NCBI RefSeq assembly: GCF_029784135.1 | Contig: NC_073746.1 | Coordinates: 104,718,661 to 104,782,660 of the forward strand | From: Toxorhynchites rutilus septentrionalis | Taxonomy: Eukaryota; Arthropoda; Insecta; Diptera; Culicidae | Direction of reading: 5' to 3' | DNA: 64,000 bases | Shown here: positions 20,210 through 33,311 of the stretch, in pieces | Layout: each line of letters opens with the position of its first letter | Numbering within the stretch: position 1 is the stretch's first letter | Made by a program: the position numbers and the translations under genes | Notes under the pieces: model-generated | What the model was told of the DNA's origin: nothing | What the model saw: only the letters and a program-made list of their open reading frames with translations | The model's database searches: none

Positions 20210-23200
20210 ACCCTTGCGGTTATACCATAGATATAACCCACTTCCTGTTTTTCGAAAAAAAAGTTGAAAAAACTCAAAATTTTTAAAATAAAAGTACTCC
20301 TCAACTATAAGACATACAAAATGTTGGTTAAAGAATGAATGAAATATTATTGAAATTTTCATTTAAAAATATCAAACTTTTATTTAAATTACGCTTTAAA
20401 AAATATTTTAAAAATTGGAATTCATTTTTCTCAAAAACGTATTTTTTTAATTTTAAAAAAAATAAATATTAACAGCCCTTACAAGTTCCAACAGATCACG
20501 GGTACTTTTACAGGAAAAAAAAATTCCAACCTCAACTTTATCATGTTTTCTTCGATAAAAATTACAACTAATCCGAATTTTGTTTAAAGTCAAGATAGCG
20601 ATATAGTGTATTCGCCAAAGCTTTAGAATATGACATTTTTGTACGGAGGCTCATGAGAAAATAATGTCTTATTAGTAACATTTTTGTGTGTAATTTCTTG
20701 CGTTTGACATGTTTTTGGCTTGTTTCTGAATAGAAAAAAGTTTTCAGAACATGTAAATCTAACGTAGGGATTTGGTACCCTTAAAAAATAATACCACGTG
20801 GAGATGGAAAAAATCATCAGAAGGATATTCAAAGATAAAAAAAAGGATTGCACCAGAAAAGTTTGGAAAAGGTACGGAATTATAAAAAGAAATCATCACG
20901 AAAATATTTCCAATGAAATGTTTTCTCTAATTTTGGTGCAACAAAATATTATTTTTTACAGAAAAACAACTTTGCAGAAACTTATCTTATATTAAAAAGA
21001 AAAATCCCAGTCGATAAATATTCTAATGAGCGTCTCATATCATATGCGCGTCTTGTTCACCAGTAACGGATATCAACGATAACTTCTTCGATGGAAAAAT
21101 ACAGCCATGCAATTATTTGCTGCTTTCCTGGGATGAACCCATTAAACGCCATCCCAACGAATCCTGATTAAACAGCGGCACATGACGGGACTCATCTCGA
21201 AAGCCTCCGCTGTAATCTCGTAATATCCACAATCATTTTTACAAAATCCCAACATGAAACCAGCCTACATTATTGCACAGGCGTACGTTGCCAAGGAAAG
21301 ATGCGAGCGAATGTCGTCGCGAACTCTCATCTCAATCTGGAAGAACCCGGTGTTCCAATTTCGAGAATTCCATTCGTGAAGGAACGGAGGGTGGCCAGCT
21401 CCTACACATCCCAACCCACCACCACGAGCGTGCTAGAATTGTGTTATTTTTCTCATCCTCAGCCAATTAACGAGGCCGGAAACCCGCTGTCTGCCGATGT
21501 TATCATAATTCAAAGCTGTTTCGGAGATTTTCCCGGATCGGATCAAATCGCAATTCCCATTTGCGCTTTTCAGATTTCCGTTTCAATGGGGGGGGGAGGT
21601 GGATTCGCGACGTGGTAGCTTGTTTACACGTTGAAGTGGAGCTGGAAAAACTTTCTAGATTACTTATTATCAGAAACTCATTGGATTGTTCAAGAGGAAC
21701 TGGAACACGTAACATTAATTAGAAGAAAAAAAAGTACTATAGGCTACGCTTTCTACGGTTTCCGTGCAAACTATTTCACCAATAATAGTCACTAGCTTTA
21801 GCCTGAAAGCCTGAAAAAAAAGGCTTCGAGCCATATTTCAGCTAAACATGCAATACTCCAATAATCACGTGGCTCATAAAAACATTGAACAATCCATTCG
21901 CAATTATGCCAGTCCCCGTCAGGGTGGATGGCGGAGAAAGTTTCATCCTATCAAACCATAATCCTACAGTCAGAACCCAAAACGCCGGAGCCCACGGATC
22001 GAGTTAGTTTTCATTCGATCGGACCACAACACTAGCATTGTTTGGGACTTATATCGAACGGCAGTGGGGGTAAAAATCACATGCCGAAGGCAGGTTATGC
22101 AAATATTATTCATAACGCTAGTGGGGTATGATCAAGCGTTTACCTGTACGATTCTGCAGAAAAACTAAAAATTAAAAAAAAAACATTACGGAGCGGAGTC
22201 GTAAATATGACAAAATATAAGCTTCGCGTGTCTGAGATCTATTTCTTAACACTCCTTTCCTTTGGTTGTGGTATAGCTACTTTCACCCCAACCTTAAGTC
22301 TGTCTTTTAGTTACCTTTCTGATATAATATTCTACGTATGCAATTTTGTTTTCCATCGTTTTCCACCATCATCCGGAGGCACTACGTTGTGGAAGGTCCG
22401 TGTCTGATATAAGAACTTCGCCCGGGGTGGAAGTGTAGAATGCCAGAATGTTTTTTTTACTACATTAGCTGTCGTTCTCTCTCTTTCTGGGTTACGATGT
22501 TGACTTAGGATCTTCTTTATTTGGTTGGTATTTCATTACCTGGACTCGGTTGCTGTTAATTTGATTATTTGCGGCATAAACTGTTGGTTTTGGGTCGCTG
22601 AAGCGTTCAGCAGAGCTTCAGAGTGAGACTCGGGTTGCGTTGGGAAATCGATAGAATAAATCTATTTGAATCGAACCCATTTCGGATAATTCAATAAAAA
22701 TTTCCATCTCGGATCGAACCTTGAAGGTACACTCCGAGCGTCCATTAACTTTAGGATGAACAAAATCCTAGGGTCAGAGAGATAAATTTGCTCAATGCAA
22801 ACGATCAACACGTTTAAGACGCTCCCAAAGCAGGATATTTAAAATAGCTTTAGTTCAACGGATTTTTTTTCTATAAGGAGGAGACAGTTAAACTGGAGAA
22901 AGCAGGGGTCCTGTTATCTACTTCCACCTGGGATGGATTCTAGTGCAGATGCTGCTGCAAAACAATTCAAATCCATGCATCAACTGATAGAAGAATATCA
23001 ACTTCAGTTGCTGTAATTTTACTTTAATTTCAAGGTTATTGTTGAATTGGGGCCGATCGAAAATAATACGACAATTATAGGCCGGGGAAAGTATCAGATA
23101 GAGTCTGGCAACCAGAATGAACAGTGAACTACACATTATTTCGTATTTAGCAACATTCAATGAACCCCAGGGTATTTGTAGACGTTGAAAGCACTTCGTT

Positions 23201-23260
23201 TCTATTCAAATGCTTCCTTTCCAATGCGGGCTGAATGAATGTAGATCTATAGTGGCATTT
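20210..23260. other. No gene or element recognised
   Basis: AT-rich DNA (20210-21000) followed by more balanced sequence (21000-23200). Open frames such as 21273-21470, 21301-21618 and 22207-22407 overlap in different frames and show no domain. A homopolymer of eight or nine G lies near 21590. No TIR pairs were noticed. This may be non-repetitive host DNA. Confidence 0.35.
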
Positions 23261-23265
23261 ATCTA

Positions 23266-24565
23266 AAGGGTGTGTCACATCAAATTGCATCACGGAAAAA
23301 ACGCTGTAGAAATTTAATTTTTAGGAATTATATCTTCAGCTTTCGCTTATAATCAGATAAGAATGTATAGATCACGTTGGCCATGCTTCACTGTCAATTT
23401 TTCGTAAATTTGGAAAAATGTCGTCGAACGAAAAAGAGCGTTCGGAATTAATCCTGCGCACTCATTTCGAGAATCCGGAGTTGTCACATCGGGACATCGG
23501 TAAGATGCTGGGAATCGTCCAATCCACGGTCAGCAGAGTACTAAAACGATACTTCGAGTACCTAACCATCGACCGGAAGGTGAAGAACGGCAAAAATGGA
23601 TGCTCCGTCAGTGAAAAAGATCACAAGCGCGTAGTTAAGCAGTTTAGACGTGATCCGAGAAGTTCGGTCCGGGATGTCGCCAATAAGCTGAATTTGTCAA
23701 GTTCATTCGTCTAGCGGACCAAGCAGCGGGAGGGCCTGCGTACATACAAGGTTCAGAAGGCTCCTAACCGCGACGAAAGGCAAAACATGGTGGGGAAGAC
23801 GCGAGCCCGGAAGCTGTACACCGAAATGCTGACGAAGCCGCATTGCCTGGTAATGGACGACGAAACCTACGTCAAAGCGGACTTTCGTCAGCTGCCGGGC
23901 CTGTTGTTCTTCTCCGCAGAGGACAAATTCAGCGTTCCGGAGGAGATTCGCAAGCAGAAACTATCCAAGTTTGCCAAAAAGTACATGGTGTGGCAAGCGA
24001 TCTGCTCTTGCGGAAAGCGGAGCGCCCCCTTCGTGATGACCGGCACGGTAAACGGGCAGGTTTACCTTAAGGAGTGCCTACAGAAGCGCTTACTACCACT
24101 ATTGAAGCAGCACGAGGGCCCAACCATCTTCTGGCCGGATCTCGCTTCGTGCCACTATTCAAAGGACGTGTTGGAGTGGTACGAAGCCAACGGGGTCACC
24201 TTCGTGCCAAAGGAAATGAACCCGCCCAACGCGCCGGAGCTTCACCCAATAGAGAAATATTGGGCGATTATGAAGCAGGACCTCCGGAAGAACCCAAAAG
24301 TTGTTAAATCGGAGGCGGACTTCAAGAGAAAATGGATTTCTGTTCAAAAAAAAAACTACAACCTGACGTTGTACAGAACCTTATGGACGGGGTAAAGAGG
24401 AAGGTGCGAGCATACGGGCTTGGGCTCGAAGTATGAATAAAAAGAAAATGCCAAAAGTTGTATAATAGTTTTTATTTTACTGTCTAAAATTTTCAAAAGG
24501 ATCGGTCTACTGGGCAAATTTCTACAGCGTTTTTTCCGTGATGCAATTTGATGTGACACACCCTT
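23266..24565 (+). mobile_element. Second DD37E transposon, 1300 bp, inactivated
   Basis: Inverted repeats of about 49 bp begin AAGGGTGTGTCACATCAAAT at 23266 and are mirrored at 24517-24565. TA duplications are at 23264-23265 and 24566-24567. The TIR sequence differs completely from that of the element at 13991, so this is a separate DD37E lineage of nearly the same length. The transposase gene is on the plus strand and damaged. Confidence 0.93.
23418..24436 (+). pseudogene. DD37E transposase with a nonsense codon and a frameshift
   Basis: Start ATG at 23418. The N-terminal HTH region (SHRDIGKMLGIVQSTVSRVL; RSSVRDVANKLNLSSSF) is cut by an in-frame TAG at 23712-23714. The same frame then continues through the catalytic domain: MDDETYVKADF, FWPDLASCHYSK and HPIEKYWAI, again with 37 residues between the second Asp and Glu. 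A homopolymer of 9-10 A near 24347-24356 shifts the frame before the C-terminus, whose expected reading (MDGVKRKVRAYGLG) is found in another frame up to 24436. All triad residues survive. It shares blocks with the intact protein at 14092-15132 (YVKADF, WPDLASCHYSK, PIEKYWAI) but its TIRs and N-terminus differ. Confidence 0.93.
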
Positions 24566-24567
24566 TA

Positions 24568-25810
24568 TTCACTGAGAGTGGGAAGCGCCATCAATCAAGA
24601 TGATACAGATTTAATTCACTGAAAGTGGTAGTATTGATATCAATATCTTCAAATCCGCCCTGATTTAATGAACAACAGAAGAACTTACTGAATCTCATCT
24701 CTTATATTTTGTTATTAGCCCTGTAGACTGAAATAATGCGTCTAAAAATGATAAAAATATTCCAAACAACCTGGCAGAATTTTGCAACACTTTACTACGA
24801 AGTATACCTCAATATTGGATTCACTATAATAATCGATATCGGATATAGACATTAAATTACATTACATTAAATTCAAATTTAATGTTTATAAAAATCAAAA
24901 CTAAATTACATTAAATGAGCTGAAAAATAACAAAAAATGTTCTACTCCCCAATACATACATGTATTAATTTGTATAATATATATGCTAGAGCCAATAAGA
25001 GCGAGCGAAACAAGAGACACATTTAAATGAAAGCATATTAAAGCTTTTCGTATAGTTTGCCAAATACACGGCCCAGACCAGTGCTTCGAAATATCTGTAT
25101 CACATCAATCTTTTCGGCTGAATTTCCGACCACATTCGATCATTATACCATTGCATGTGAGATACCGAACCAACGCCGAAACTCATAATCACAGCAAGCT
25201 CCTCACAGATGATTCATCCAGTTTTACTCATTCTCTTTTTCGTTCTGTTCTGTGTTCACGGAATGTGAGCAAAAGAAAATATCCCTAGTTTTGTCATTCA
25301 TTGATATTAATATACCAGTTCATTCACTATCAGCATCGTTCTCTCTTTTGTTGGCATTTCCGCCTGCGCCACCGATTTGCGTTACCCTTTCGGAGTAACT
25401 TCAGAAATAACTAAATAAGCAAGGCGCTGACTCAATGTGAAAATCACACACATATCGGGATATTGAAAATGAACAGTCACAACATTCCTGAAAATTCAAT
25501 GGCAATTAATAAATTTGAATGAATTCTCGTGACTCGAGCTTTGAGGAAAGCTCAGATAGCACAGAATGAATATGAATGAACACAGTTGTAAATTTGTTTG
25601 CTGTCGAATGAATGACAGCAGCATCGACAAGCACCATAAACGCGTTACACTGATAAAAATATATTTTCTATATTACTTAACAAGCTCAATATTTCCAAGC
25701 CCTGGCCCAGACAGAGAAAGATATATTCTCGTTCATGATCTTCTTTATCTTCTTAGAAAACACTTTCCAACTTCATGTTATGATGAGGTGTAATATTATC
25801 ACGCTTCTTT
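24568..25810. other. No gene recognised
   Basis: AT-rich DNA. A small direct repeat of ATTACATTAAAT lies near 24856-24915. Nothing supports a coding or RNA gene. Confidence 0.35.
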
Positions 25811-25814
25811 ATAA

Positions 25815-25917
25815 GAGCACTGGCAGCTATATGGATAGCGTGGTCGTGTGAAAGAGCTTTGCATTCAAGTCGGTCTTGGTTCGATCCCCATTGACGTCGT
25901 ATGGACTTTTTTTTTGG
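25815..25917 (+). repeat. tRNA-related repeat or SINE head
   Basis: A canonical B box GGTTCGATCCC lies at 25878-25888, and an A-box-like TGGATAGCGTGGTCG about 50 bases upstream. A T run (25907-25915) follows, a potential pol III terminator. The sequence does not fold into a convincing tRNA cloverleaf and I cannot assign an anticodon. I prefer a tRNA-derived repeat to a tRNA gene. Confidence 0.5.
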
Positions 25918-26668
25918 GAAATGAGGAAAGAAAACAGAATGAGATGTCTGCTCGCATGCATACAAACCATTGTTAAGCTTTTTATTTGTGCATTTGACAC
26001 TCCAGCACACGAAATGTCATCATTTCTGCCAAAAATGACATGTTTTCAGCCAACGCTAGTTTGGGTGTACCCAGGCAATATTTTTCAAATAAATAAAAAA
26101 AAAATTCTATTTATTATTCAAAAATACACAAATACGGTTAGGTTCTAATGATTCGATCTCCTAATAAGAGCGTGTATTGTTCAACTTGCTTGGACAGCTC
26201 AAACAGAGATTTTAGAGGGATATAGAGGTCTTCAATGGTAACAATTGAGGATATAGAGAGGTTTTATCGCTTCAATGGTAACAATTGTGTTTGTTGAAGA
26301 ACACATTTCGATATAAATTCGCTTTATCGGGAAAAAAATTAAGTTATTGTCACCGATTGCGAGTCGAGAGTCGTAATTTGAAATCTAGTTCTTCCAAATC
26401 ATGCACTAGCTGTATTTTATACAAGTGATGCTTCAAATCAAATCAATCAATATATTTTAACGATGATCCAGACAAGCCCAGTGCAGTCAAATGTTTCCTA
26501 GTTGTTTATTTCTTCTACGCGTTCATTTGTACCAGATGTTTGTGCATGGTCATTAACTCGGGATTTTTCGTGTGAACCAACATCCTGTGAGGATTGAAAC
26601 CCACCATTTTCTAGGCGTAACGATCCAGATTCTTGAATATTTCCATCGTTGATGTGAAATTCCAAGTA

Positions 26669-26676
26669 TCTATCTA

Positions 26677-26758
<82 letters not shown>
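26669..26758. repeat. (TA)n microsatellite preceded by (TATC)n
   Basis: A few TATC units pass into about 39 uninterrupted TA dinucleotides. The translated poly-Ile/Tyr frame across it (26633-26869) is an artefact of the repeat. Confidence 0.97.
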
Positions 26759-26761
<3 letters not shown>

Positions 26762-27164
26762 GTTCTATTCGTTTGTGTACGCGAAAAAAATCTCGAAAAG
26801 TACGGAACCGATGAGCTCAAAGTTGTACACAATATACAATCCACTTCAAGGAGTGTTGTTACGGCATAAAAAATTGGACAATTGGAAGAAAGATGATTTT
26901 ATATGTCCAGAGCGTTTCTGAAATTGAGCTTTTAATGAAAATCGACTATTCAGTAATGAATATGTGTTCTATGTGAAGGAAACATCTTTTTTCCATTTAA
27001 TAGTTTCAATCTACAATGTATTGAACTCCTTGGGGTCGATTTCGGTTTCCCAAGGGTCGACAGAAACGGAAATTGATTTTCGGGGTCGACGGGGTCTGAA
27101 TATCAATATCAATATCTGAGATGTTCCATAAGTTGTGTTACGTGAACCACCCTGTTATAAGAAT

Positions 27165-27590
27165 AACCTGGATTACCACATTTGATCCTGTAAAATTTTC
27201 TGAAAAAATCCGTGTATCTGTATTTTTAGCAAAAATAAACTGTATCAAAAAACTAACGGAAAAACATCGAAAGAAAGGTTTATGTTCATTTTGAATTTAT
27301 TGTTCTCATTTTTGGTTTGCTTAAGTCGTATCAATACAACAAAATAAGTCATAAAAAAGTTTTCTCATAATAAATTGTATGATGTTTATATATGGTTTTG
27401 TTGAACTTTGCTTCTCTTAAATTTTCCGTTAAATTCATCCTTGACGCTCCTTCATGAGCTGATACATAGTTCTTTGCTCTCAAAAAAGAGTCCATAATTG
27501 TGGAAGCCAACCGATTTGAGAATTTTGAACACACGCTGATGAATGTGGAATAGGGTGCCATTTTCATTGGCATCTAATCTCTAATTTCAA
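27165..27590 (-). pseudogene. hAT element fragment with transposase C-terminus
   Basis: The first ~80 bases (CTGTAAAATTTTCTGAAAAA, TCTGTATTTTTAGC) match the left end of the hAT element at 51016. The minus strand then encodes a tail with MDSFLRAKNYVSAHEGA, which corresponds to the same place in the 51.8-52.0 kb region of that element (both share GTCCATAATT.TG and AACCAACCGATTT on plus). It is thus a truncated, older relative of the 51016 element. The other end and a target duplication were not found. Confidence 0.65.
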
Positions 27591-27639
27591 AAAGATACCT
27601 CATAAAATGTTTTCCCTATGCTGAATTTCAGCTTAATCG

Positions 27640-28290
27640 GACTAAAGGGAATGTGGCGCACAGCGGTCAAAGTTTGAGTTTTTTGAAAATCGAAAAATCA
27701 CGAGTAAAGGAAATCGAGGTTTTCGAAATTTGTTTTTGATTGCAAATGTCTTAAAATTGCATCTAGATCTAGTGTCATATCGAAAATTTTGTTTTTGTCA
27801 AAAATCGACATTCTGGGACTTGTTGTTTTTCGGAGTACGAAACGAAAATCATGGTTTTGGATGCCAATAAAAATAGTTATCTCCATTTTTCATTCGGAAC
27901 TGGCTACGAAATATTGATTTGCACGATAATATACCCTATGCAAAATATTAGCACATTCGGGCTTTATTTACTGGTGTCATAAACGTTAAAATTTCAGTTT
28001 TTTTGAAAAACGAAAAATCACCAAAAATCCAGGTTTTGAAAATAAAAACAAAATTATGCCAAATGTCATTACTCGTCGAGTCCCAGAATACCGATTTTTG
28101 ACAAAAAAATTATTTTCGATATGACACTAGATCTCGACGTTTCATGCAATTTTAAGACATTTGGCATCAAAACAAATAAAACAAATCGAAAACCCCGATT
28201 TCCTTTACCCCCCCTTGGGTGATTTTTCGATTTTCCAAAAACTCAAACTTTGACCACTTTGCGTCATTCTCCCAGGGATTTTTCAAACTG
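27640..28290. repeat. Imperfect palindrome with ~190-bp arms
   Basis: The left arm (27655-27845) contains GTCAAAGTTTGAGTTTTT, AAATGTCTTAAAATTGCAT and GATCTAGTGTCATATCGAAA. The right arm (28070-28270) carries the reverse complements in mirror order. The spacer is ~220 bp. No coding potential; flanks of both arms are similar AT-rich DNA. No target duplication was identified, so it is a repeat with a foldback layout rather than a proven transposon. Confidence 0.75.
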
Positions 28291-28339
28291 GCGTACTCGA
28301 TATCTCAAGTTCTACTGAACCGATTCAATTCGAATATTT

Positions 28340-31300
28340 ATATGAACACAATCAGTATGCATCGCTCTATCGCATGAACTATTAAAAAAATTATATTTTT
28401 TAAATTTTACTATTTTTAAAAAATCGGGAAACTTTAGATAAAAACGTTTTAAACCGCATTTTTCTCTTCAAACGGCCGACATTTTGTCAAAAAACATGTT
28501 TTTGACCCGTCCGAGGCCATAGCGGCATCTTTACTGATTCAGAACCTGTTCGATTTTTTAGTTTCAGATTACCAGAAGGGCTTAAATCGTGTACGCCATG
28601 GCACAACTTTTTTTTAAACCCTTTACTTCATCAGATCGTAACTATTCTATTTATGAATATTTTTCTCCTGTTCAAATTTTGTTTTCTTGTTGAAGGATAG
28701 ATAAACAAATAATGGTTCAATGGAAACCAAAAATGTTCTTTGTTTTATGTTTACGGAGCTCGAAAAAACGTTCGAAAATCCATCCCTTAAATGAAAATTG
28801 TTGTATAAAATTACAAAGAAAGATAATAAAACTTTATAATTCATATTAAATCTATGCAATAATACTATTCTAAAGAAAAGCGAAATCGATGTTAAATTTC
28901 AGCAGAGAAATGCTGTTGATAAATATCACATTTGAAAAGCGTTTCTCGTTCTTTGACTTGTCACGCAATGTAAATCGATAAACATGCCAAGAGAATGTAC
29001 AATGTTCAATAATGTACGAGTATTGACGCCCTTATCAAATGTTATCGGAAGTTCAATGGCAAGTACGGCTCTGCGTATCTGATTCCACTAAACTTCTACG
29101 TACTTTAACTATAAGGAAATGAAGATAATAGAATCCAATAGAATCAACCAGCAACCATAATTTAGCCTGGGTCCCAAAAAAACACCTAATAATACCCGTT
29201 GTTAATCCGCCTCCAAATCTACATCGATTCCGACCACTAGATGATACGGTATCCACCGCGTAAACGAAGACAAATTACGCACCTTTTCCCATTGTCATTC
29301 AGTCACTCAACATTCATCGCTATCTACTGCCGCTCCCTGTCCACTCTGCGCTCTCGACTCCCTCGAAATCCATTATTCATACCACAGCATTACAAATTGT
29401 TACTAATGCTTGGCCAATTATGGATAAAGACATGTATACGTTCAGCCCACAACCCCCACGTTTCTGTCACAGCTGAAGTGGCATTCAATTGACTAAATGA
29501 AAAACAAACCCCAATCATCCCCGTCCCCTCGAGCAAAGGGCTGAACCTTTCCCCCACATCTTGAAGCGTTGGGCGTTCGGAACAGTTGAAACGAGAAAGC
29601 CACTCACCCTTTTGTCGGCATTAATTCAAACTGACGATGGAATTTCTCCGCCCAAAGCCATTGGTTGTTATAACCGCGCGCACACCAGCTACCGCTACAA
29701 TGCGGCAAGGATCAGGAAGGATCCGGCGGCAAACGCGGAGCTGGTGCTTTGTCTCCGTTTCGCAGGAATAATAACAACGACGACGACCCGTGTTACAGTT
29801 GTTATACCATTATCATTTTTTGTTGTTTTGCGGGTACGTATGTGTGCACGCGCGCTATGTGCCATAATAAGGAAGGGTGATCGGCAAGGAAGCCCCCGGA
29901 AATGACGTAGTGCCTAATGCGATGGGGATGTTTACATGTTTCAATTTGAATACTCGGACCATTGTCTCAAACAGAACTCTTGAGCCGAACAATACAGGGA
30001 AGAAGGTGAATTTAAAATACAAAATAAATGAAGCTATGTACAAACGATACACATTATCAATGAAAAATAAAATACATCATCAAATACAATTTTAATCATG
30101 AGCTTGTGTAAGGTTGTAACAACAATTCTGAGCTTTTTGGTATATCGATTTTTATAGCCATACCTTGAATAAATGAGTAATGTTTTATCCTCGATGGCTT
30201 CTGCTTACATAATGATGATGATGATGGTTGATATGTTTTTTCTTCTTTTTCCTAAGTACATACAGTTTTTACAAAGAAAAATATCACAATAACGAAGGAG
30301 TAATTGTACATGATTTTTTTTTAAATTTAACCTTGGGAAACCGCGATCAAAACTGCTCGATAATTGGGTCCAGAATTTGCAACTCGAAGATCGTTCTGTC
30401 ACCAATAATAACCAATACCGTTCTGAATCATATTTCGGACACTTTGTTCTAATATCTTGAAACGCCTAATGCACTGATGATATAACTATGAAATTAATAT
30501 CACAATTGCTTCTTTAGATTAATCGCTTGGTTTCACTATCACTTCATATGAGAACTACATTTGAATTATAACATCATCGGCAAAAATCTATCAACACTAC
30601 TCACTATCGTTTGTGTTTGACGTTTGCTTAGCGTTAGCACGTAGAATTTACCCGTTCATCAATATTTAAATTTCTCCCGTGTTCCATCAGTTATCATCAT
30701 CGTTAACAGTTTACTGTGATTGCTTGGTAAGTGTTTCGCAGTCGACTATAAAATATAATCAAGTGTGATGTAAATTTCGTTCAAAAAATTACAAAATAAA
30801 GTGTCCGAAATTTGATTTATTGTCCGAAGTTTGATTCTTATTCGCTTCATTTGAAAATCATTTTATTCGATGATTTTTTTTATGTTTTCAATCAAATAGG
30901 TACCAAAGTAGAAAGCTTAAAAGCATATTGAACTAATTTATTGAAAATATCAACCAAATAATACCTATGCATAAAGTTTAGGCCTGTTTTCTGCATCATA
31001 TGCCTTAAGCGTCCGAAATATGATTCACTTTACTACTTTATTACTAAGTCCTATTTTATCGTCTCCGGCACGGATTTAAGTTGCCTTTGAGCCTATACGC
31101 CTGTCGTCTTCACTTGAAGACATCAATGGGAAAAGTTATGGAAGTCCTTGGAACTACGCGCGTATTTAACAGAGTGAAAATCACTTGAATAAATTGACGT
31201 TTTTGATTTCGCCTACCTAGACTGCTAAATGGTGAGTAAATGAATGTTATACAGTCTACTAGGTTTGTGCAGTTCAAACAGTATGTGTTCCACAACAATT

Positions 31301-31860
31301 TAACTTCTTTTCTGACTGCTGCGACTCGCTTTTTAAACACAACGAAACCTCGACGTTTTCGAAGAAAATCGTGACGGGTGGCGATCATGTACAATAATCC
31401 CACCCCCTTCGATTTTTGTTGTGTATATTGTTATTGGAAAGCCTTTTCAATTTAACAAAGTTTGACGTATAGTGGTGCAATGGTAATTCATATCACCAAA
31501 ATGGAGATATGAATTTTAGTTTTTTTTTGAAATTTCAATACTTTGTGAAATCTCAAATATTTAAAGATAGTAATATGAAAATGGAATTTTCATGCGATTC
31601 TATACGAAAAACTATATATAACGTATTATCCAAGGACTTCAGTTCTTCAGTCATCCAGTCAATCCAGTCATCAAACCATTTTTATAGCTGTACACCTAGG
31701 TTTTTTTTTACGGTTTTAGACATTCTTCTAGAACCTGCAGAGCTCGGTTTTGAGCAAGTTTATGAACATGGCGGCAATACTCACTGTTGCTACTCACGAG
31801 AGCAACTCAGAAGCAATACAAAAGGAACAGTTGATCGACAATATTGTCCTGAAATAATTG
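28340..31860. other. No gene recognised
   Basis: Long stretch without a recognisable coding region. 29250-29900 is GC-richer, but its open frames (29241-29492, 29561-29905) lack domains. A short ATG/TGA trinucleotide run is at ~30210-30235. TGTCCGAAATTTGATT-like words recur at 30801, 30822 and 31012. I cannot exclude exons of a host gene, since spliced exons are hard to see without comparison. Confidence 0.35.
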
Positions 31861-31867
31861 GTTTTTT

Positions 31868-32400
31868 GACGTAGAACTACGTCTTTCTTTAAGGGTGCCA
31901 AATCAGAAAACAGGTCACGTTTTTATGAAATAAAGTTAACGTTAATAACTATTTTTGCAGCGCACGGATTTTGGCAATTTACATACCAAACGAATCGGAT
32001 ATTCCCTAAGATTTGTTTGATATGCTATACATTACAATCCCATAGTCGGTATATGGTTTAAATTGATGAAAATTGGAAGCATTACCATTTCCTCATACAT
32101 TTGTTCTGTCTATTTGTGTGCTTTCCCGAACAGAGCTGTCAATAACGAGCAACTTATCGACGAGCAACGAAGGGGAAACCGTAAGATGTTATGTATCCGT
32201 GAACAAAGGAAAAGAAGAAGAACGAAAGGGAATATTTTCCTAAAGTATAAACAGTGGATCTCGCTGAGGCAAACTTTCATTCTTCGTGAGGAAATCGACT
32301 GAACAACTTCGTTGCTGGGCGAGCTGGACGGCGAGGGATCGAATGCCTTTCTCGAGGCAATGGGGTGGAGGAGTAATATTATGGATGAAGTAAAGTTTTC
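31868..32400 (-). repeat. Reverse-oriented copy of the palindrome-ended repeat family
   Basis: Starts at the palindrome GACGTAGAACTACGTC (31868-31883). The following ~260 bases are the reverse complement of 9100-9355 (shared GGTGCCAAATCAGAAAACAG and GCCAAATCAG). Further right, TTCGTGAGGAAATCGACTGA and the GCTGGACGGCGA word match the element at 18444 (near 19470-19505). The minus-strand open frames here (32110-32403, 32240-32617) are repeat-derived. Confidence 0.6.
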
Positions 32401-33225
32401 CAAGGGCCTGAAGGTTAAAAACGAATGAACTGAAGAAGTTTAAAGTCTCAAGCAAGGTAGGAAGGCAAACTTTCAGTATCGTTCTAGATACGAAACAATG
32501 AACATCGCTTGTTCTTCCTTGTTTTGCGTCATCACATGTCTTCGTTTCGGATTGAGCTGTGGAAGCGACCAAATTACTCACTCGTTGATGTCTCTGGCAT
32601 TGCAATCGTTGCATCAAACTGACGCCATTGCCTTAAAGTTCTGAGCTACACAATTGTGTGGGGAATCATTGGTGAGCTATCGTCAGCTCACCAAGAAAAT
32701 CGCATTACGGTAGGAAAACTTTCTCCATAAAGGATGACAGCTAAGCTAATCTATACTGGCAATATTGACATAAAGGGCTTCTGTTGAGAAGAACGCAAAA
32801 CGGAGATAAGTGTGTGTATATTTAGTTGCTTCAAGCCATCGATATATGGATATTTGTGTGCGTACGTGTGTGCTTCATAATCCGTACGTAAAAGTAGTGC
32901 ATCTTCGCTACGCTGAAATCCCATTTGTATCTGCTCTCGTGCGCATTGGCCCTGTAACGATGCAACAATCGCCTATTTTTTATGCTATGATTGACGATTG
33001 TTTGGTGTTGCAATTTATGCAGTCGTAATGATAAATATAAACAAGGAGGGGAGCATGTATTATTCTGCGAGCACAAGATTGAATCATCAAACATTTATCG
33101 TCAAATAATTCTACAATGAAAAAACATTTCAGGGTGACCAAACTGGTAGAATGGTTATTTTAAAGTTATCGTAGCATTATAAAATAATATCCGCAGTTAT
33201 AAACAAGCGACTTGAATTAAACTAC

Positions 33226-33311
33226 AGCGTAGTTCTACGTCAACAATGTGGTCGTGTCTTGAACACAACCTCCTATATTTTCTTATCAAAAATATATATT
33301 TTTATGAAGGC
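33226..33311 (+). repeat. Palindrome-ended family, terminal segment
   Basis: AGCGTAGTTCTACGT at 33226-33240 is followed by CAACAATG.GGTCGT and ACACAACCTCCTAT. The ~110 bases around it are repeated at 37985-38095 (shared AATATCCG.AGTTAT upstream). Confidence 0.65.

Noticed and set aside
24074..24347. Alternative frames over the second DD37E element
   Set aside because: Out-of-frame shadows of the catalytic domain, without motifs of their own.
25815..25917. tRNA gene on the plus strand
   Set aside because: The B box and T-run are present but no consistent cloverleaf or anticodon could be drawn; kept only as a tRNA-related repeat.
26633..26869. 78-codon frame with a long Ile/Tyr run
   Set aside because: It is the translation of the (TA)n microsatellite.
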